The notes below the pieces were generated by a model. It was not told the DNA's origin, searched no databases, and saw only the letters and a list, made by a program, of their open reading frames with translations. DNA of 64,000 bases from Candidatus Planktophila lacus (GTDB lineage: Bacteria; Actinomycetota; Actinomycetes; Nanopelagicales; Nanopelagicaceae), in assembly GCF_002288325.1 (NCBI RefSeq), contig NZ_CP016780.1:620001-684000 (forward strand), given 5' to 3'. Below, in pieces: positions 8,653 through 17,636 of the stretch (positions within the stretch are counted from its first letter, which is position 1; each line of letters opens with the position of its first letter). The position numbers and the translations under genes were made by a program.

Positions 8653-9432
8653 ATGATTGAGAGCCTTCACTCGCCGCATATCGCGCGGGTGAAGGCTCTT
8701 ATTTCATCCCGCGGCAATAAAGAGCGCGGAGAGCATGGAGAATTTATCGCCGAAGGCCTGCAATGCGCCCGCGAAGCGTTAGCAGCAGCGTCTGGTCCAA
8801 AGATTAAAACTCTCTTTTTAACTGAGAGTGGCCAATCGCGCATCGATACCGCCGGTTTGGATACATCAAGCGTCGAAACAATTTTGGTTAGCGAGCCGGT
8901 AATGGCTGCAATGTCCTCAACGATTACACCGCAAGGAATCCTTAGCGTCTGTGAAATCGGGCGTAATGAATTTTCTGATCTAAAGTTGAGCGGTAGTTCA
9001 AGATTTATTTATCTACATGAAATTCAAGATCCAGGAAATGCTGGAACAATTCTGCGCAGTGCCGACGCTATGGGTATTGATGCGGTGATCACATCCCCCG
9101 GAAGCGTCGATATGTATTCGCCAAAGGTAGTTCGCGCAACTGCGGGATCGCTCTGGCATATTCCGCTTTATTCGGGAATCACTCTTTCAACACTCTCCGA
9201 GAAATTCCCAACCATTACCAAGTTGGCGCTATCCGCGCAGGGAAAGACTTCGCTTTTAGAACTTGAAAAAGTTGGAGATTGTGTAGCGATATTCGGAAAT
9301 GAAGCGCGCGGCATTGATACCTTGATTAGCGGCGATGTTATTGCAGTAAATATTCCAATGAAAGGCAACGCCGAGAGCCTAAATCTTTCCGCGGCAGCCT
9401 CAATTGTTATGTTCCATCTCGCCGCTCTTTAA
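8653..9432 (+). CDS. TrmH/SpoU family RNA 2'-O-methyltransferase
   Basis: 259-aa SPOUT methyltransferase. An N-terminal substrate-binding domain (residues 1-105) is followed by a knotted SPOUT domain with LHEIQDPGNAGTILRSADA near 130, GNEARGID near 215 and IPMKGNAESLNLSAA near 235. The RNA target (23S rRNA or tRNA) cannot be told. Its place between rplT and pheS matches the mycobacterial tsnR-like gene. The ATG has no Shine-Dalgarno, and a long hairpin begins 3 bases after it. Confidence 0.92.
   Translation: MIESLHSPHIARVKALISSRGNKERGEHGEFIAEGLQCAREALAAASGPKIKTLFLTESGQSRIDTAGLDTSSVETILVSEPVMAAMSSTITPQGILSVCEIGRNEFSDLKLSGSSRFIYLHEIQDPGNAGTILRSADAMGIDAVITSPGSVDMYSPKVVRATAGSLWHIPLYSGITLSTLSEKFPTITKLALSAQGKTSLLELEKVGDCVAIFGNEARGIDTLISGDVIAVNIPMKGNAESLNLSAAASIVMFHLAAL
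8658..8701 (+). terminator. Strong hairpin over the trmH start, candidate attenuator
   Basis: AGAGCCTTCAC (8660-8670) pairs perfectly with GTGAAGGCTCT (8689-8699), extendable by one wobble and one A-T pair, with an 18-base loop. It starts three bases after the trmH ATG and encodes its first residues. A short T-run (TTATTT) follows. It may stop or slow expression past the ribosomal protein genes. The function is inferred. Confidence 0.45.
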
Positions 9433-9477
9433 TCGCATCGAAGTTCAAATATCCCGCATCTTGGAAAGGTCACAGGA

Positions 9478-9483
9478 TAAGAT
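9478..9483 (+). promoter_or_regulatory. -10 element of leaderless pheST transcript (TAAGAT)
   Basis: TAAGAT ends six bases before the pheS ATG at 9490. No Shine-Dalgarno is present. A consensus -35 is not evident. Confidence 0.55.
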
Positions 9484-9489
9484 TTCGCT

Positions 9490-10497
9490 ATGAGCCCCGC
9501 AGAAATCGAAAAATGGGTTAGCGATGCCGCCAAGGCTTTCGCCGCTGCGGGCGACCTCGATTCTTTAAAGAGCGCACGCCTTGCCCATCTTGGCGATAAG
9601 GCTCCGATCTCACTCGCTAGTCGCGGTTTAGGTTCACTCGCCCCAGAAGAAAAAGCTAGTGCGGGCAAATTAATCGGTGAGGCAAAGGCAGCGATCGCGG
9701 CTTCACTTGAAAAAGCAACCGAAAAGTTAGAGGCAGAGCGTGATTCGAAAGTTCTTCTCGAAGAGGTTGTAGATATAACTCTTCCGGTAAATCGCGCACA
9801 TCGCGGAGGACTTCACCCAATTACGATCATTAAAAACGAGATCAGCGATTTCTTTATCGAACAGGGTTATTCCGTTGAAGAAGGGCCCGAACTTGAATCT
9901 GGATGGTTAAACTTTGATGCTTTAAATATTCCAGCAGATCATCCTGCGCGCACCATGCAAGATACTTTCTACATTGAACCAGTTGACTCTGGAATGGTCC
10001 TTCGCACCCAGACCTCACCAGTGCAGATTCGTTCCATGCTTGAACATCAACCTCCGATCTACATGATCTGCCCTGGTCGCACTTTCCGCGCCGACGAACT
10101 AGATGCCACACACAGTCCGGTATTCCACCAAGTCGAAGGTTTGGTAGTTGATAAGGGCATCACCATGGCTCACCTAAAGGGAACGCTCGATAATTTTGCC
10201 CAAGCGATGTTTGGACCCGATGTTACAACTCGCTTACGTCCATCCTTCTTCCCATTTACTGAGCCAAGTGCAGAAGTAGATATCTTCTTCAACGGTCGCT
10301 GGATCGAATGGGGCGGTTGCGGCATGGTAAATCCAAAAGTTCTCGCGACTTGTGGCATCGATACAGATGTATACAGCGGTTTTGCATTCGGCATGGGGCT
10401 TGAACGCACACTTATGGTTCGTCACAACGTCACCGATATGCACGACATAGTCGAAGGCGATCTTCGCTTTACGCGTCAGTTCGGAGTAGGACTCTAA
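9490..10497 (+). CDS. pheS: Phenylalanyl-tRNA synthetase alpha subunit
   Basis: 335-aa catalytic subunit of the (alpha-beta)2 class II synthetase. An N-terminal coiled-coil tRNA-binding region (about 1-90) precedes the catalytic core with HPARTMQDTFY (near 156), motif 2 around CPGRTFRADE, and motif 3 GFAFGMGLERTLMV near 298. pheT starts one base after its stop. No leader peptide or T-box precedes it. The start is probably leaderless. Confidence 0.97.
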   Translation: MSPAEIEKWVSDAAKAFAAAGDLDSLKSARLAHLGDKAPISLASRGLGSLAPEEKASAGKLIGEAKAAIAASLEKATEKLEAERDSKVLLEEVVDITLPVNRAHRGGLHPITIIKNEISDFFIEQGYSVEEGPELESGWLNFDALNIPADHPARTMQDTFYIEPVDSGMVLRTQTSPVQIRSMLEHQPPIYMICPGRTFRADELDATHSPVFHQVEGLVVDKGITMAHLKGTLDNFAQAMFGPDVTTRLRPSFFPFTEPSAEVDIFFNGRWIEWGGCGMVNPKVLATCGIDTDVYSGFAFGMGLERTLMVRHNVTDMHDIVEGDLRFTRQFGVGL

Positions 10498-10498
10498 T

Positions 10499-12955
10499 AT
10501 GCGCGCACCTCTATCTTGGATCCGTGAATTTGTAGATATTCCGGCAAAGATTTCTGCCGAAGAAATCTCTAATGGCCTGATCCGCGTTGGCTTTGAAGTC
10601 GAAGAGATCATTGAAGCGGGCGCTGATTTAACGGGTCCACTGACCTTTGCCAAAGTTTTAACTATTGAAGAGATAACCGAGTTTAAGAAGCCAATTCGTT
10701 ATGTTGGAATCGATTGCGGAGAGAAGGAAACTCGCTATGTAATCTGCGGCGCCACTAACTTCGCGGTTGGCGACATAGTCGTTGCCGCTCTCCCTGGCGC
10801 AGTCTTGCCGGGAGATTTCAAAATCGGAGCGCGCGAGACTTACGGAAAAACTTCTAATGGCATGATCTGTTCTTCACGCGAGCTCGGTTTAGGTGATGAT
10901 CACTCAGGAATCATGGTCTTTGCCGAAGGCGGAGTTGAGATCGGCGCAGATGCAATCGCAGTTCTCGAAATTAACGACACAATTTTTGATGTTGCCGTTA
11001 ATCCGGATCGTGGTTACGCGCTAAGTATTCGCGGTATAGCTCGCGAGGTAGCTGGCTCACTTGGACTTAACTTTAAGGATCCAGTTGAGCCACTTCGTGC
11101 TTTGAAGTTTGAAGAGACTGGCAAAGGCGTTGCTGCAAAGATTGAAGATCCTGCAACAGCATCGGTCTTCTACCTCCGCACGCTTTCAAATTTCGATCCA
11201 TCTGCAACCACTCCGATTTGGATGCGACGTCGCATCGAGAAGATGGGAATGCGTTCAATCTCGCTAGTTGTGGATGTAACTAACTATGTAATGCTTGAAC
11301 TCGGTCAGCCGCTACATGCATTTGATAAGGCGAAGATCTCTGGTGGCCTAACCATCAAGCGCGCTGGTAAGGCACAACCATTTACAACTCTTGATGGTCA
11401 AGTTCGTCACCTCGATCCTGAAGATTTGATGGTCTGTGACGATAAGCAACCGTTGGCACTTGCAGGCACGATGGGCGGACAGTCTTCTGAGATATCCGAG
11501 AACACAACTGAAATTGCACTTGAAGCAGTTCGCTTCGATCCGGTGTTAATTGCTAAGAACTCTCGTCGCCATAAACTTTCCTCTGAAGCATCGCGTCGAC
11601 TTGAGCGCAGCGTGGATCCATCGCTTGCTGAGTTCGCGTCAGCGCGCTTTGTTCAGCTCTTAACTGCGCATAGTTCTGCCAAACATGTCGCAACGGTTGT
11701 TGCTGGCGAACCAAAGTATGCGCCTGTTGTGAAACTCGATCCGACCTATATTTCAAAGATTCTGGGGCTTGAAATTGCACCTGCTGAAATCGCGCGCGTT
11801 CTGCGAGTAATTGGCTGCGATGTAGATGAAAAGTCATTCGCCGTTGATCCTCCATCTTGGCGCGCAGACTTGTTAACACCTTCAGATTTGGCTGAAGAAG
11901 TAGCCCGCATGATTGGTTACGACAAGATTCCATCAATCCTTCCACCACGTCCAAATCACGCCAGCCTTACGCCAACGCAGAAACGGCGCCGAGCTATCTC
12001 TGCAATGCTCGCTGCACGCGGTTTGGCAGAAGTTCAAACATTCCCATTTACCAATCAAGAGACCATCGATCAGATGGGATTCGTTGGAGAACGCGCTTCC
12101 ACGTATCGCATCGCAAATCCAATGTCTGAAGAGTTCCCGCTCATGCGTGTTCACTTAGTACCAGGCCTTGTCGAAGTAGCGGCGCGAAACATCAGCCGAG
12201 GTGCAAAAGATTTTGCGATCTTTGAAATGGGTTCGATCTTCCGCAGCGCGCAGAGGCTGGTTCCAGCTGTTTCTCCGGTTATCGGAAGCCGTCCTGATGC
12301 CAAAACAATTGAGGCGATTTATGCCAGCGTTCCTCCACAAGCTTTTCACGTTGCTGGACTGCTTGTAGGAAAAGTTGAAAACGAAGACTGGCAAGGCAAA
12401 GCCCGTGCATATAACTGGCAGGATGCAATCGCTTATGCCCAAGATATCTTGCAACTTTGCAACCTTGAATGGACGATTAAACGTTCCGATTTTGCGCCGT
12501 GGCATCCTGGCCGCTGCGCCGAATTAATCGTTGATGGCAAGGCAGTTGCACATGCCGGTGAGATTCACCCACGTATTATTGCCAAGTACGGTTTGCCAGA
12601 ACGAAGCGTTGCCTTTGCAGTTGGACTAAGTGCTTTGCCAGATTCTCAAATCGTTCGACCAACCAGAGTTGGCACTATGCCCGCGGCCGTTCAAGATGTC
12701 GCACTAATCGTCGATCAATCTGTCACAGCACTCGAAGTAGAAAGCGCTCTGCGCAGCGGTGCAGGGGATTTACTCGAGTCCATTGCACTCTTTGATCGCT
12801 ACGACAAGATTGGTGACGGCAAAATCTCGCTGGCCTTCACGCTAACTTTCCGCGCACCTGATCGCACTCTTACAGGGGCTGAGGTTTCAGAAATGCGCGA
12901 AGCGGCGGTAGTTGCCGCCGAAAAGGCCACTGGCGCCGTTCTTCGTACAGCATAA
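10499..12955 (+). CDS. pheT: Phenylalanyl-tRNA synthetase beta subunit
   Basis: 818-aa non-catalytic subunit with tRNA-binding and editing roles. Domains in order are the EMAP-like tRNA-binding domain (about 40-150), the B3/B4 editing region (GQPLHAFD near 266, LAGTMGG), the B5 domain and the C-terminal ferredoxin-fold anticodon-binding domain (TRVGTMPAAVQDVALIV near 722 onward). The length is normal. It is co-transcribed with pheS. The gap to argC is only 60 bases and holds the ArgR operator. Confidence 0.97.
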   Translation: MRAPLSWIREFVDIPAKISAEEISNGLIRVGFEVEEIIEAGADLTGPLTFAKVLTIEEITEFKKPIRYVGIDCGEKETRYVICGATNFAVGDIVVAALPGAVLPGDFKIGARETYGKTSNGMICSSRELGLGDDHSGIMVFAEGGVEIGADAIAVLEINDTIFDVAVNPDRGYALSIRGIAREVAGSLGLNFKDPVEPLRALKFEETGKGVAAKIEDPATASVFYLRTLSNFDPSATTPIWMRRRIEKMGMRSISLVVDVTNYVMLELGQPLHAFDKAKISGGLTIKRAGKAQPFTTLDGQVRHLDPEDLMVCDDKQPLALAGTMGGQSSEISENTTEIALEAVRFDPVLIAKNSRRHKLSSEASRRLERSVDPSLAEFASARFVQLLTAHSSAKHVATVVAGEPKYAPVVKLDPTYISKILGLEIAPAEIARVLRVIGCDVDEKSFAVDPPSWRADLLTPSDLAEEVARMIGYDKIPSILPPRPNHASLTPTQKRRRAISAMLAARGLAEVQTFPFTNQETIDQMGFVGERASTYRIANPMSEEFPLMRVHLVPGLVEVAARNISRGAKDFAIFEMGSIFRSAQRLVPAVSPVIGSRPDAKTIEAIYASVPPQAFHVAGLLVGKVENEDWQGKARAYNWQDAIAYAQDILQLCNLEWTIKRSDFAPWHPGRCAELIVDGKAVAHAGEIHPRIIAKYGLPERSVAFAVGLSALPDSQIVRPTRVGTMPAAVQDVALIVDQSVTALEVESALRSGAGDLLESIALFDRYDKIGDGKISLAFTLTFRAPDRTLTGAEVSEMREAAVVAAEKATGAVLRTA

Positions 12956-12971
12956 TCCGGGTTTTGATCTT

Positions 12972-13009
12972 GCATAAATATGCGCTAAATTGCATATTTA
13001 TGCTATTCT
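12972..13009 (+). promoter_or_regulatory. Double ArgR operator overlapping the argC promoter
   Basis: Box 1 is GCATAAATATGC (12972-12983) and box 2 is GCATATTTATGC (12992-13003). Each is a palindrome and they are exact reverse complements of each other. Centres are 20 bp apart, like the paired ARG boxes bound by an ArgR hexamer. TATTCT (13004-13009) abuts box 2 and ends six bases before the argC ATG, so repressor binding would cover the promoter and the mRNA would be leaderless. argR lies in the operon. Confidence 0.82.
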
Positions 13010-13015
13010 CATTCT

Positions 13016-14035
13016 ATGAAAATCGGAGTTATTGGAGCTAGCGGCTACGCCGGGGGAGAACTCCTGCGCTTGCTGGCTGGGCACCCTGAGTTTGAGGTTT
13101 CCTGCGTTACGGCTCATAGCAACGCTGGCGAAGAAATCACTTCGGTCCATCCGCAGTTAACTTCTTACGCCGGTCAAAGTTTTTCATCCTTCAAGGCGAG
13201 CGATTTTGAACGCTGCGAGCTTATTTTCCTAGCGCTCCCACATGGCGAAAGCGCAGCAGTTATCGCATCACTTAGTCCAAAGGCGAAGATTGTTGATCTT
13301 GGAGCTGACTATCGTTTAGAAGACGGTGCTAAGTGGGAAAAGTATTACGGTGGAACTCACGCTGGTACATGGACCTATGGCGCTCCAGAGCTTCCAGGAG
13401 CGCGTGCAAATATCGCAAAATCTTCTAAGGTCGCTAATCCTGGTTGTTACGCCACAGCGATTGCTTTAGGTACCGCACCTGCAGCAAAGATTGCAGATCT
13501 GAGCGATGTCGTAGTTGTTGCAGCATCCGGAACAACAGGTGCAGGGCGTAGCGCAAAGATTAATTTAATTGCTAGCGAAGTTATGGGAAGCCTCACTTCC
13601 TATAAATTTGGGGGAGTTCACCAGCACACTCCGGAAATCGAAGAAGCGCTCACACGTGCAACGGGGACTGCAGCAAAGATCTCGTTTACGCCGATTCTCG
13701 CGCCAATGCCACGTGGAATTCTCGCAACGATCACCATGAAACTTAACTCTGCAATCACGAATGAGGCAGCCCATAAGATTTATAACGATGCTTATAACGG
13801 CGAAGAATTCGTGAAGGTTTTGCCGCTTGGGCAAATGCCACAAACTTCTTCAGTTTTAGGAAGCAACTATGTTGCGATACAAGTTGCAGTCGATGAGCAC
13901 ACCAATCGTTTGGTTGTAAGCGTGGCAATCGATAACTTGGTTAAGGGTGCGGCTGGACAAGCGATACAGAACGCCAACATCATCTGCGGACTTCCTGAAA
14001 ACCTTGGACTTACTGGCATGGGTCTTGGGGTATGA
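13016..14035 (+). CDS. argC: N-acetyl-gamma-glutamyl-phosphate reductase
   Basis: 339-aa NADPH-dependent enzyme that makes N-acetylglutamate semialdehyde in arginine synthesis. It has the dinucleotide motif GASGYAGGELLRLL near residue 8 and the catalytic cysteine in NPGCYATA near residue 143. It is first in an arg operon. The stop overlaps the argJ start by 4 bases (ATGA). The ATG follows a -10 hexamer by six bases with no Shine-Dalgarno. Confidence 0.97.
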   Translation: MKIGVIGASGYAGGELLRLLAGHPEFEVSCVTAHSNAGEEITSVHPQLTSYAGQSFSSFKASDFERCELIFLALPHGESAAVIASLSPKAKIVDLGADYRLEDGAKWEKYYGGTHAGTWTYGAPELPGARANIAKSSKVANPGCYATAIALGTAPAAKIADLSDVVVVAASGTTGAGRSAKINLIASEVMGSLTSYKFGGVHQHTPEIEEALTRATGTAAKISFTPILAPMPRGILATITMKLNSAITNEAAHKIYNDAYNGEEFVKVLPLGQMPQTSSVLGSNYVAIQVAVDEHTNRLVVSVAIDNLVKGAAGQAIQNANIICGLPENLGLTGMGLGV

Positions 14036-15174
14036 AACTGCCTAGCGGCTTTACCGCTGCTTCTTGCGCGGCAGGACTTAAGAGTTCGGGTGCTTTGGAT
14101 TTGACGTTGATTTTAAATAACGGCCCAAAATTTGATGCGGCGGCGGTTTACACATCAAATCAAGTTGTGGCAGCTCCAGTTATTTGGAGCAAGCAAGTCA
14201 CCAAAGAGAAGATAGTTCGCGCGGCAATTCTTAACTCAGGTGGTGCTAACGCGTGCACAGGGCCACAAGGCTTTGCTGACACACATAGAACAGCAGAACA
14301 CGTTGGCGAAGTACTCGGTATTTCATCTGGCGAAGTAGTTGTCTGCTCGACTGGCTTGATTGGCGAGCTACTGGCGATGGAGAAGATTATTTCTGGCATA
14401 GATCAGATTTCCATAGCGCTCTCAACCGATTCGTTGCAAGATGTAGCTAGTGCAATTATGACAACCGATAGCGTTTCCAAGATTGCCAACTTTAAGAACG
14501 ACCACTTCGAAATATCCGGAGTCGCCAAGGGAGCCGGAATGCTGGCGCCCGCTCTGGCGACCATGCTTTCGGTTGTGATGACAGATGCTCTTTTGCCAGA
14601 TAACGCGCAAGAGATATTCCAGAGAGTCTGCGATCGCACCTACAATCGAATCGATTCTGATGGTTGCACATCAACTAACGACACTGTGTTGCTGATGGGT
14701 TCTGGCGCAAGTGGATTTGCGCCAAGCGAGCCTGAACTAGAGAGCGCGCTAATGGAGATCTGTGGTTCTTTGTCTCAACAACTAATCGCAGATGCCGAAG
14801 GGTCTACCAAGACCGTGGCGATCGAGATCAAGAACGCGGCTTCTGAAAGTGATGCTGTAGAAGTTGCTCGAGCCTGTGCCCGAAATAATTTGTTGAAATG
14901 TGCGATCTTCGGTGGAGATCCAAACTGGGGTCGAGTCCTGGCCGCTGTCGGAACTGCCCGAGCTCACTTAAATCCGCTGGATATAGATGTCACTCTTAAC
15001 GGGGTGCAAGTCGCAAGATCTAGCGCACCGTTCGAGGATCGCAACAAAGTTTCATTCGAAAATCGTTTAGTTACGATTGAAGTGGATCTCAAGGTTGGTT
15101 CAAGTAACGCAACTGTTTTCACCAATGATCTTTCACATGACTATGTTCATGAGAACTCGGCCTACGCAACATGA
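14032..15174 (+). CDS. argJ: Glutamate N-acetyltransferase / amino-acid N-acetyltransferase ArgJ
   Basis: 380-aa enzyme that recycles the acetyl group from N-acetylornithine to glutamate. It contains the self-cleavage motif ATML near residue 182, where the proenzyme is cut before Thr to give alpha and beta chains, and GDPNWGR near residue 300. Whether it also uses acetyl-CoA (bifunctional) cannot be told from the sequence. It overlaps argC and argB by 4 bases each. Confidence 0.96.
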   Translation: MKLPSGFTAASCAAGLKSSGALDLTLILNNGPKFDAAAVYTSNQVVAAPVIWSKQVTKEKIVRAAILNSGGANACTGPQGFADTHRTAEHVGEVLGISSGEVVVCSTGLIGELLAMEKIISGIDQISIALSTDSLQDVASAIMTTDSVSKIANFKNDHFEISGVAKGAGMLAPALATMLSVVMTDALLPDNAQEIFQRVCDRTYNRIDSDGCTSTNDTVLLMGSGASGFAPSEPELESALMEICGSLSQQLIADAEGSTKTVAIEIKNAASESDAVEVARACARNNLLKCAIFGGDPNWGRVLAAVGTARAHLNPLDIDVTLNGVQVARSSAPFEDRNKVSFENRLVTIEVDLKVGSSNATVFTNDLSHDYVHENSAYAT

Positions 15175-15956
15175 TCGTCGTTAAATTCGGTGGCCATGCC
15201 ATGAAGGATGAGAATGGTGGTTTCGCAAAGGCAATAGCGTCAGCGCAAGAGAGCGGTGTGAAGCTAGTTGTGGTCCACGGTGGTGGCCCACAGATCGATG
15301 CGGCGCTCAAGGAAGAAGAGATAGCTTCGGAATTTATTGGCGGCTTCCGCGTGACCACCCCTGAAATCTTCGAAGTTGTAGAAAGAGTTTTGGTAAACGA
15401 AGTTGGTCCAGAAGTTGTCAATTCACTTCGCCGAGCCGGAGTTAACGCAGTCGCGCTCTCTGGCCGCACCAGTGAATGCTTGATCGCCGAACCGCTTCGC
15501 AAATTAGTTGACGGCTCACCAGTTGATTTGGGTTTGGTTGGAGTAATCACTGCAGTGAATCCACAGGCGATCAACAGCGCTCTAAAGGGCGGGCAAGTTC
15601 CAGTGATCTCACCGATCGCCACCGATGAAAACTTCAAAGGGGGACTTAACGTCAATGCCGATCTCGCAGCCGCTGCGATCGCAGGCGCGCTCAGTGCTGA
15701 AAGTTTGATCATCATGACCGATGTTGCCGGCATCTATCGCGCATGGCCTGATACTTCGTCTCTGATTTCAGCTATCTCTTATGCTGAACTAGATGCAATT
15801 AAATCAACATTTGCCGAAGGCATGGCACCAAAAGTTAAGGCATGCCTTGATGCGATAGATGGCGGAGCAAGTGCAGTAAGGATTATCGATGGAACGGATC
15901 CATCGGCCTTCGCTATGGCGTTAGGTAACTCTGGCGGAACGTTGGTGACTAAATGA
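15171..15956 (+). CDS. argB: N-acetylglutamate kinase
   Basis: 261-aa amino-acid kinase family enzyme that phosphorylates N-acetylglutamate. It has the N-terminal KFGGHAM lysine motif, VVHGGGPQID near residue 34, NADLAAAAIAGAL near 162 and TDVAGIY near 183. At 261 aa it is shorter than the N-terminally extended arginine-inhibited form (about 290 aa), so arginine feedback may be weak. That last point is inference. Confidence 0.95.
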   Translation: MIVVKFGGHAMKDENGGFAKAIASAQESGVKLVVVHGGGPQIDAALKEEEIASEFIGGFRVTTPEIFEVVERVLVNEVGPEVVNSLRRAGVNAVALSGRTSECLIAEPLRKLVDGSPVDLGLVGVITAVNPQAINSALKGGQVPVISPIATDENFKGGLNVNADLAAAAIAGALSAESLIIMTDVAGIYRAWPDTSSLISAISYAELDAIKSTFAEGMAPKVKACLDAIDGGASAVRIIDGTDPSAFAMALGNSGGTLVTK

Positions 15957-17134
15957 GCCCAGTTAAGAAATCCACAGTGACTACTTGGAACGATGTAATG
16001 CAGTTGAATTACGGCGTTCCAGAAATCAATTTAGTCTCAGGAAAAGGCCTAGTAGTAACTGATTCAGAGAAGAAGAAGTATCTGGATTTCCTCGGTGGCA
16101 TCGCCACAAATATTCTCGGTCACGCCCATCCTGCAATAGTTAAAGCGGTTTCAACACAAGTTGCAAAGCTTGGCCATGTAAGCAATTTCTATAGCCATCC
16201 ATCAGGCCTAGCGCTTGCCAAGAAGTTGCAGGAGATGACCGGAGACAACACAGCAAGAGTCTTCTTCTGTAATTCAGGAGCAGAGGCTAATGAAGCTGCA
16301 CTCAAACTTTCGCGGAAAACTGGAAAGACGCGAATTGTTGCAACAACTGGGGCATTCCACGGTCGCACCATGGGTGCGCTTTCATTAACTGGCCAAGAGA
16401 GCAAGCGCGCACCGTTTCGACCTTTGCTCAAAGATATTAAGCACGTGCCATTCGGTGATATTCCAGCGATGTACAAAGCGGTCTCCAAGAAAACGGCGAT
16501 GGTCATTGTTGAGCCAATTCTCGGTGAGGCAGGGGTTGTAACTCCACCAGACGGATATTTAAAGCAGTTGCGGTCACTTTGTGATCAGCACGGCGTACTT
16601 CTAGTTTTCGATTGCGTACAGACCGGCATGGGGCGAACTGGTAATTGGTTTGGATATGAGCACGAGAACGTTCGCCCTGATGTAATCACTCTCGCAAAAG
16701 GTATTGGTGGCGGTCTTCCGCTCGGTGCGATGATCACTCTCGGCAGCAAGACTCCACAATTTGCTCCAGGTGAACATGGAACAACTTTCGGTGGAAATCC
16801 AATTGCAGCAGCGGCCGGGCTAGCTGCTATCTCTGTAATCGAGAAGAACCGATTAATGGCGCAAGCCAAGAGTTTTGAGAAACGCTTGAAAATAAAGATC
16901 TCAGCGATACGTGGCGTGCGCGAAGTTCGCGGTAGAGGTTTACTTATTGGAATCGCTCTAGATGGGGAGTATGCAAAAGAGTTAGCCGCTCAGTTAGCAA
17001 AAAACGGGTTCTTGGTAAATGCTCCAAATCTAGAAACTATACGAATTGCTCCGGCGTTAATTGTCACCAAGGCTCAGATCGATAAATTTATTGTGGCTTT
17101 CGCAAAGGCGATGAAAGAGGTAACTAATGGCTAA
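15953..17134 (+). CDS. argD: Acetylornithine aminotransferase
   Basis: 393-aa class III PLP aminotransferase that converts N-acetylglutamate semialdehyde to N-acetylornithine. It shows FCNSGAEANEAALKL near residue 103, the FDCVQTGMGRTG cofactor motif near 218, and the PLP lysine in TLAKGIGGGLPLGA near 248. The start overlaps argB by 4 bases and the end overlaps argR by 8. Confidence 0.96.
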   Translation: MSPVKKSTVTTWNDVMQLNYGVPEINLVSGKGLVVTDSEKKKYLDFLGGIATNILGHAHPAIVKAVSTQVAKLGHVSNFYSHPSGLALAKKLQEMTGDNTARVFFCNSGAEANEAALKLSRKTGKTRIVATTGAFHGRTMGALSLTGQESKRAPFRPLLKDIKHVPFGDIPAMYKAVSKKTAMVIVEPILGEAGVVTPPDGYLKQLRSLCDQHGVLLVFDCVQTGMGRTGNWFGYEHENVRPDVITLAKGIGGGLPLGAMITLGSKTPQFAPGEHGTTFGGNPIAAAAGLAAISVIEKNRLMAQAKSFEKRLKIKISAIRGVREVRGRGLLIGIALDGEYAKELAAQLAKNGFLVNAPNLETIRIAPALIVTKAQIDKFIVAFAKAMKEVTNG

Positions 17135-17636
17135 GGTGTTGAATTCAAGCTCGGTTTCTGCGCGCCGCGCGAAGGCGATTGCATTAATCAAGGCAGGTGT
17201 TGTTCATTCGCAATCTGATTTGGTTAAGTTACTGAAGAAGGCCGGGTTCGATGTCACGCAGGCAACTGCAAGTCGCGATCTAGAAGAGCTAGGCGCCGTT
17301 CGTTCGCGTAGCGAGTCTGGCGAATTGATCTATCAACTTGGAACAACCGCTGATGGCTCGATCGCGCGATCTATGCCACTTCCTTCGGACCTGATTCTCT
17401 CGGTCGAATCATCTGGCAACCTTGCCGTAGTTCGCACACCACCTGGTGGAGCCCAATTTTTAGCAAGTTCACTGGATAACTCAGGCCTTGAAAACATCAT
17501 CGGCACTATCGCCGGTGACGACACGGTTTTAGTTGTATCGAAGAAGGCCACCGGTGGAGCCGATCTTGCGAAAGAATTGCTCAGCTTCGGCGCAGGCGCA
17601 AAACGCGGATCTGCAAAACGAAAGGCGAAGAAATAA
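17127..17636 (+). CDS. argR: Arginine repressor ArgR
   Basis: 169-aa arginine-responsive regulator. The N-terminal winged helix carries the recognition motif TQATASRDLEELGAV (about residues 49-63). The C-terminal hexamerisation domain has the arginine-binding GTIAGDDTVLV. The tail is Lys-rich. It is the likely ligand of the double box before argC, giving autoregulation of the operon. The stop and the argH start share one base (TAATG). Confidence 0.96.
   Translation: MAKVLNSSSVSARRAKAIALIKAGVVHSQSDLVKLLKKAGFDVTQATASRDLEELGAVRSRSESGELIYQLGTTADGSIARSMPLPSDLILSVESSGNLAVVRTPPGGAQFLASSLDNSGLENIIGTIAGDDTVLVVSKKATGGADLAKELLSFGAGAKRGSAKRKAKK

Noticed and set aside
15119-15733. A 204-codon open frame antisense to argB
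   Set aside because: It is a Ser/Thr/Pro-rich shadow of argB, with no start signal and no family resemblance.
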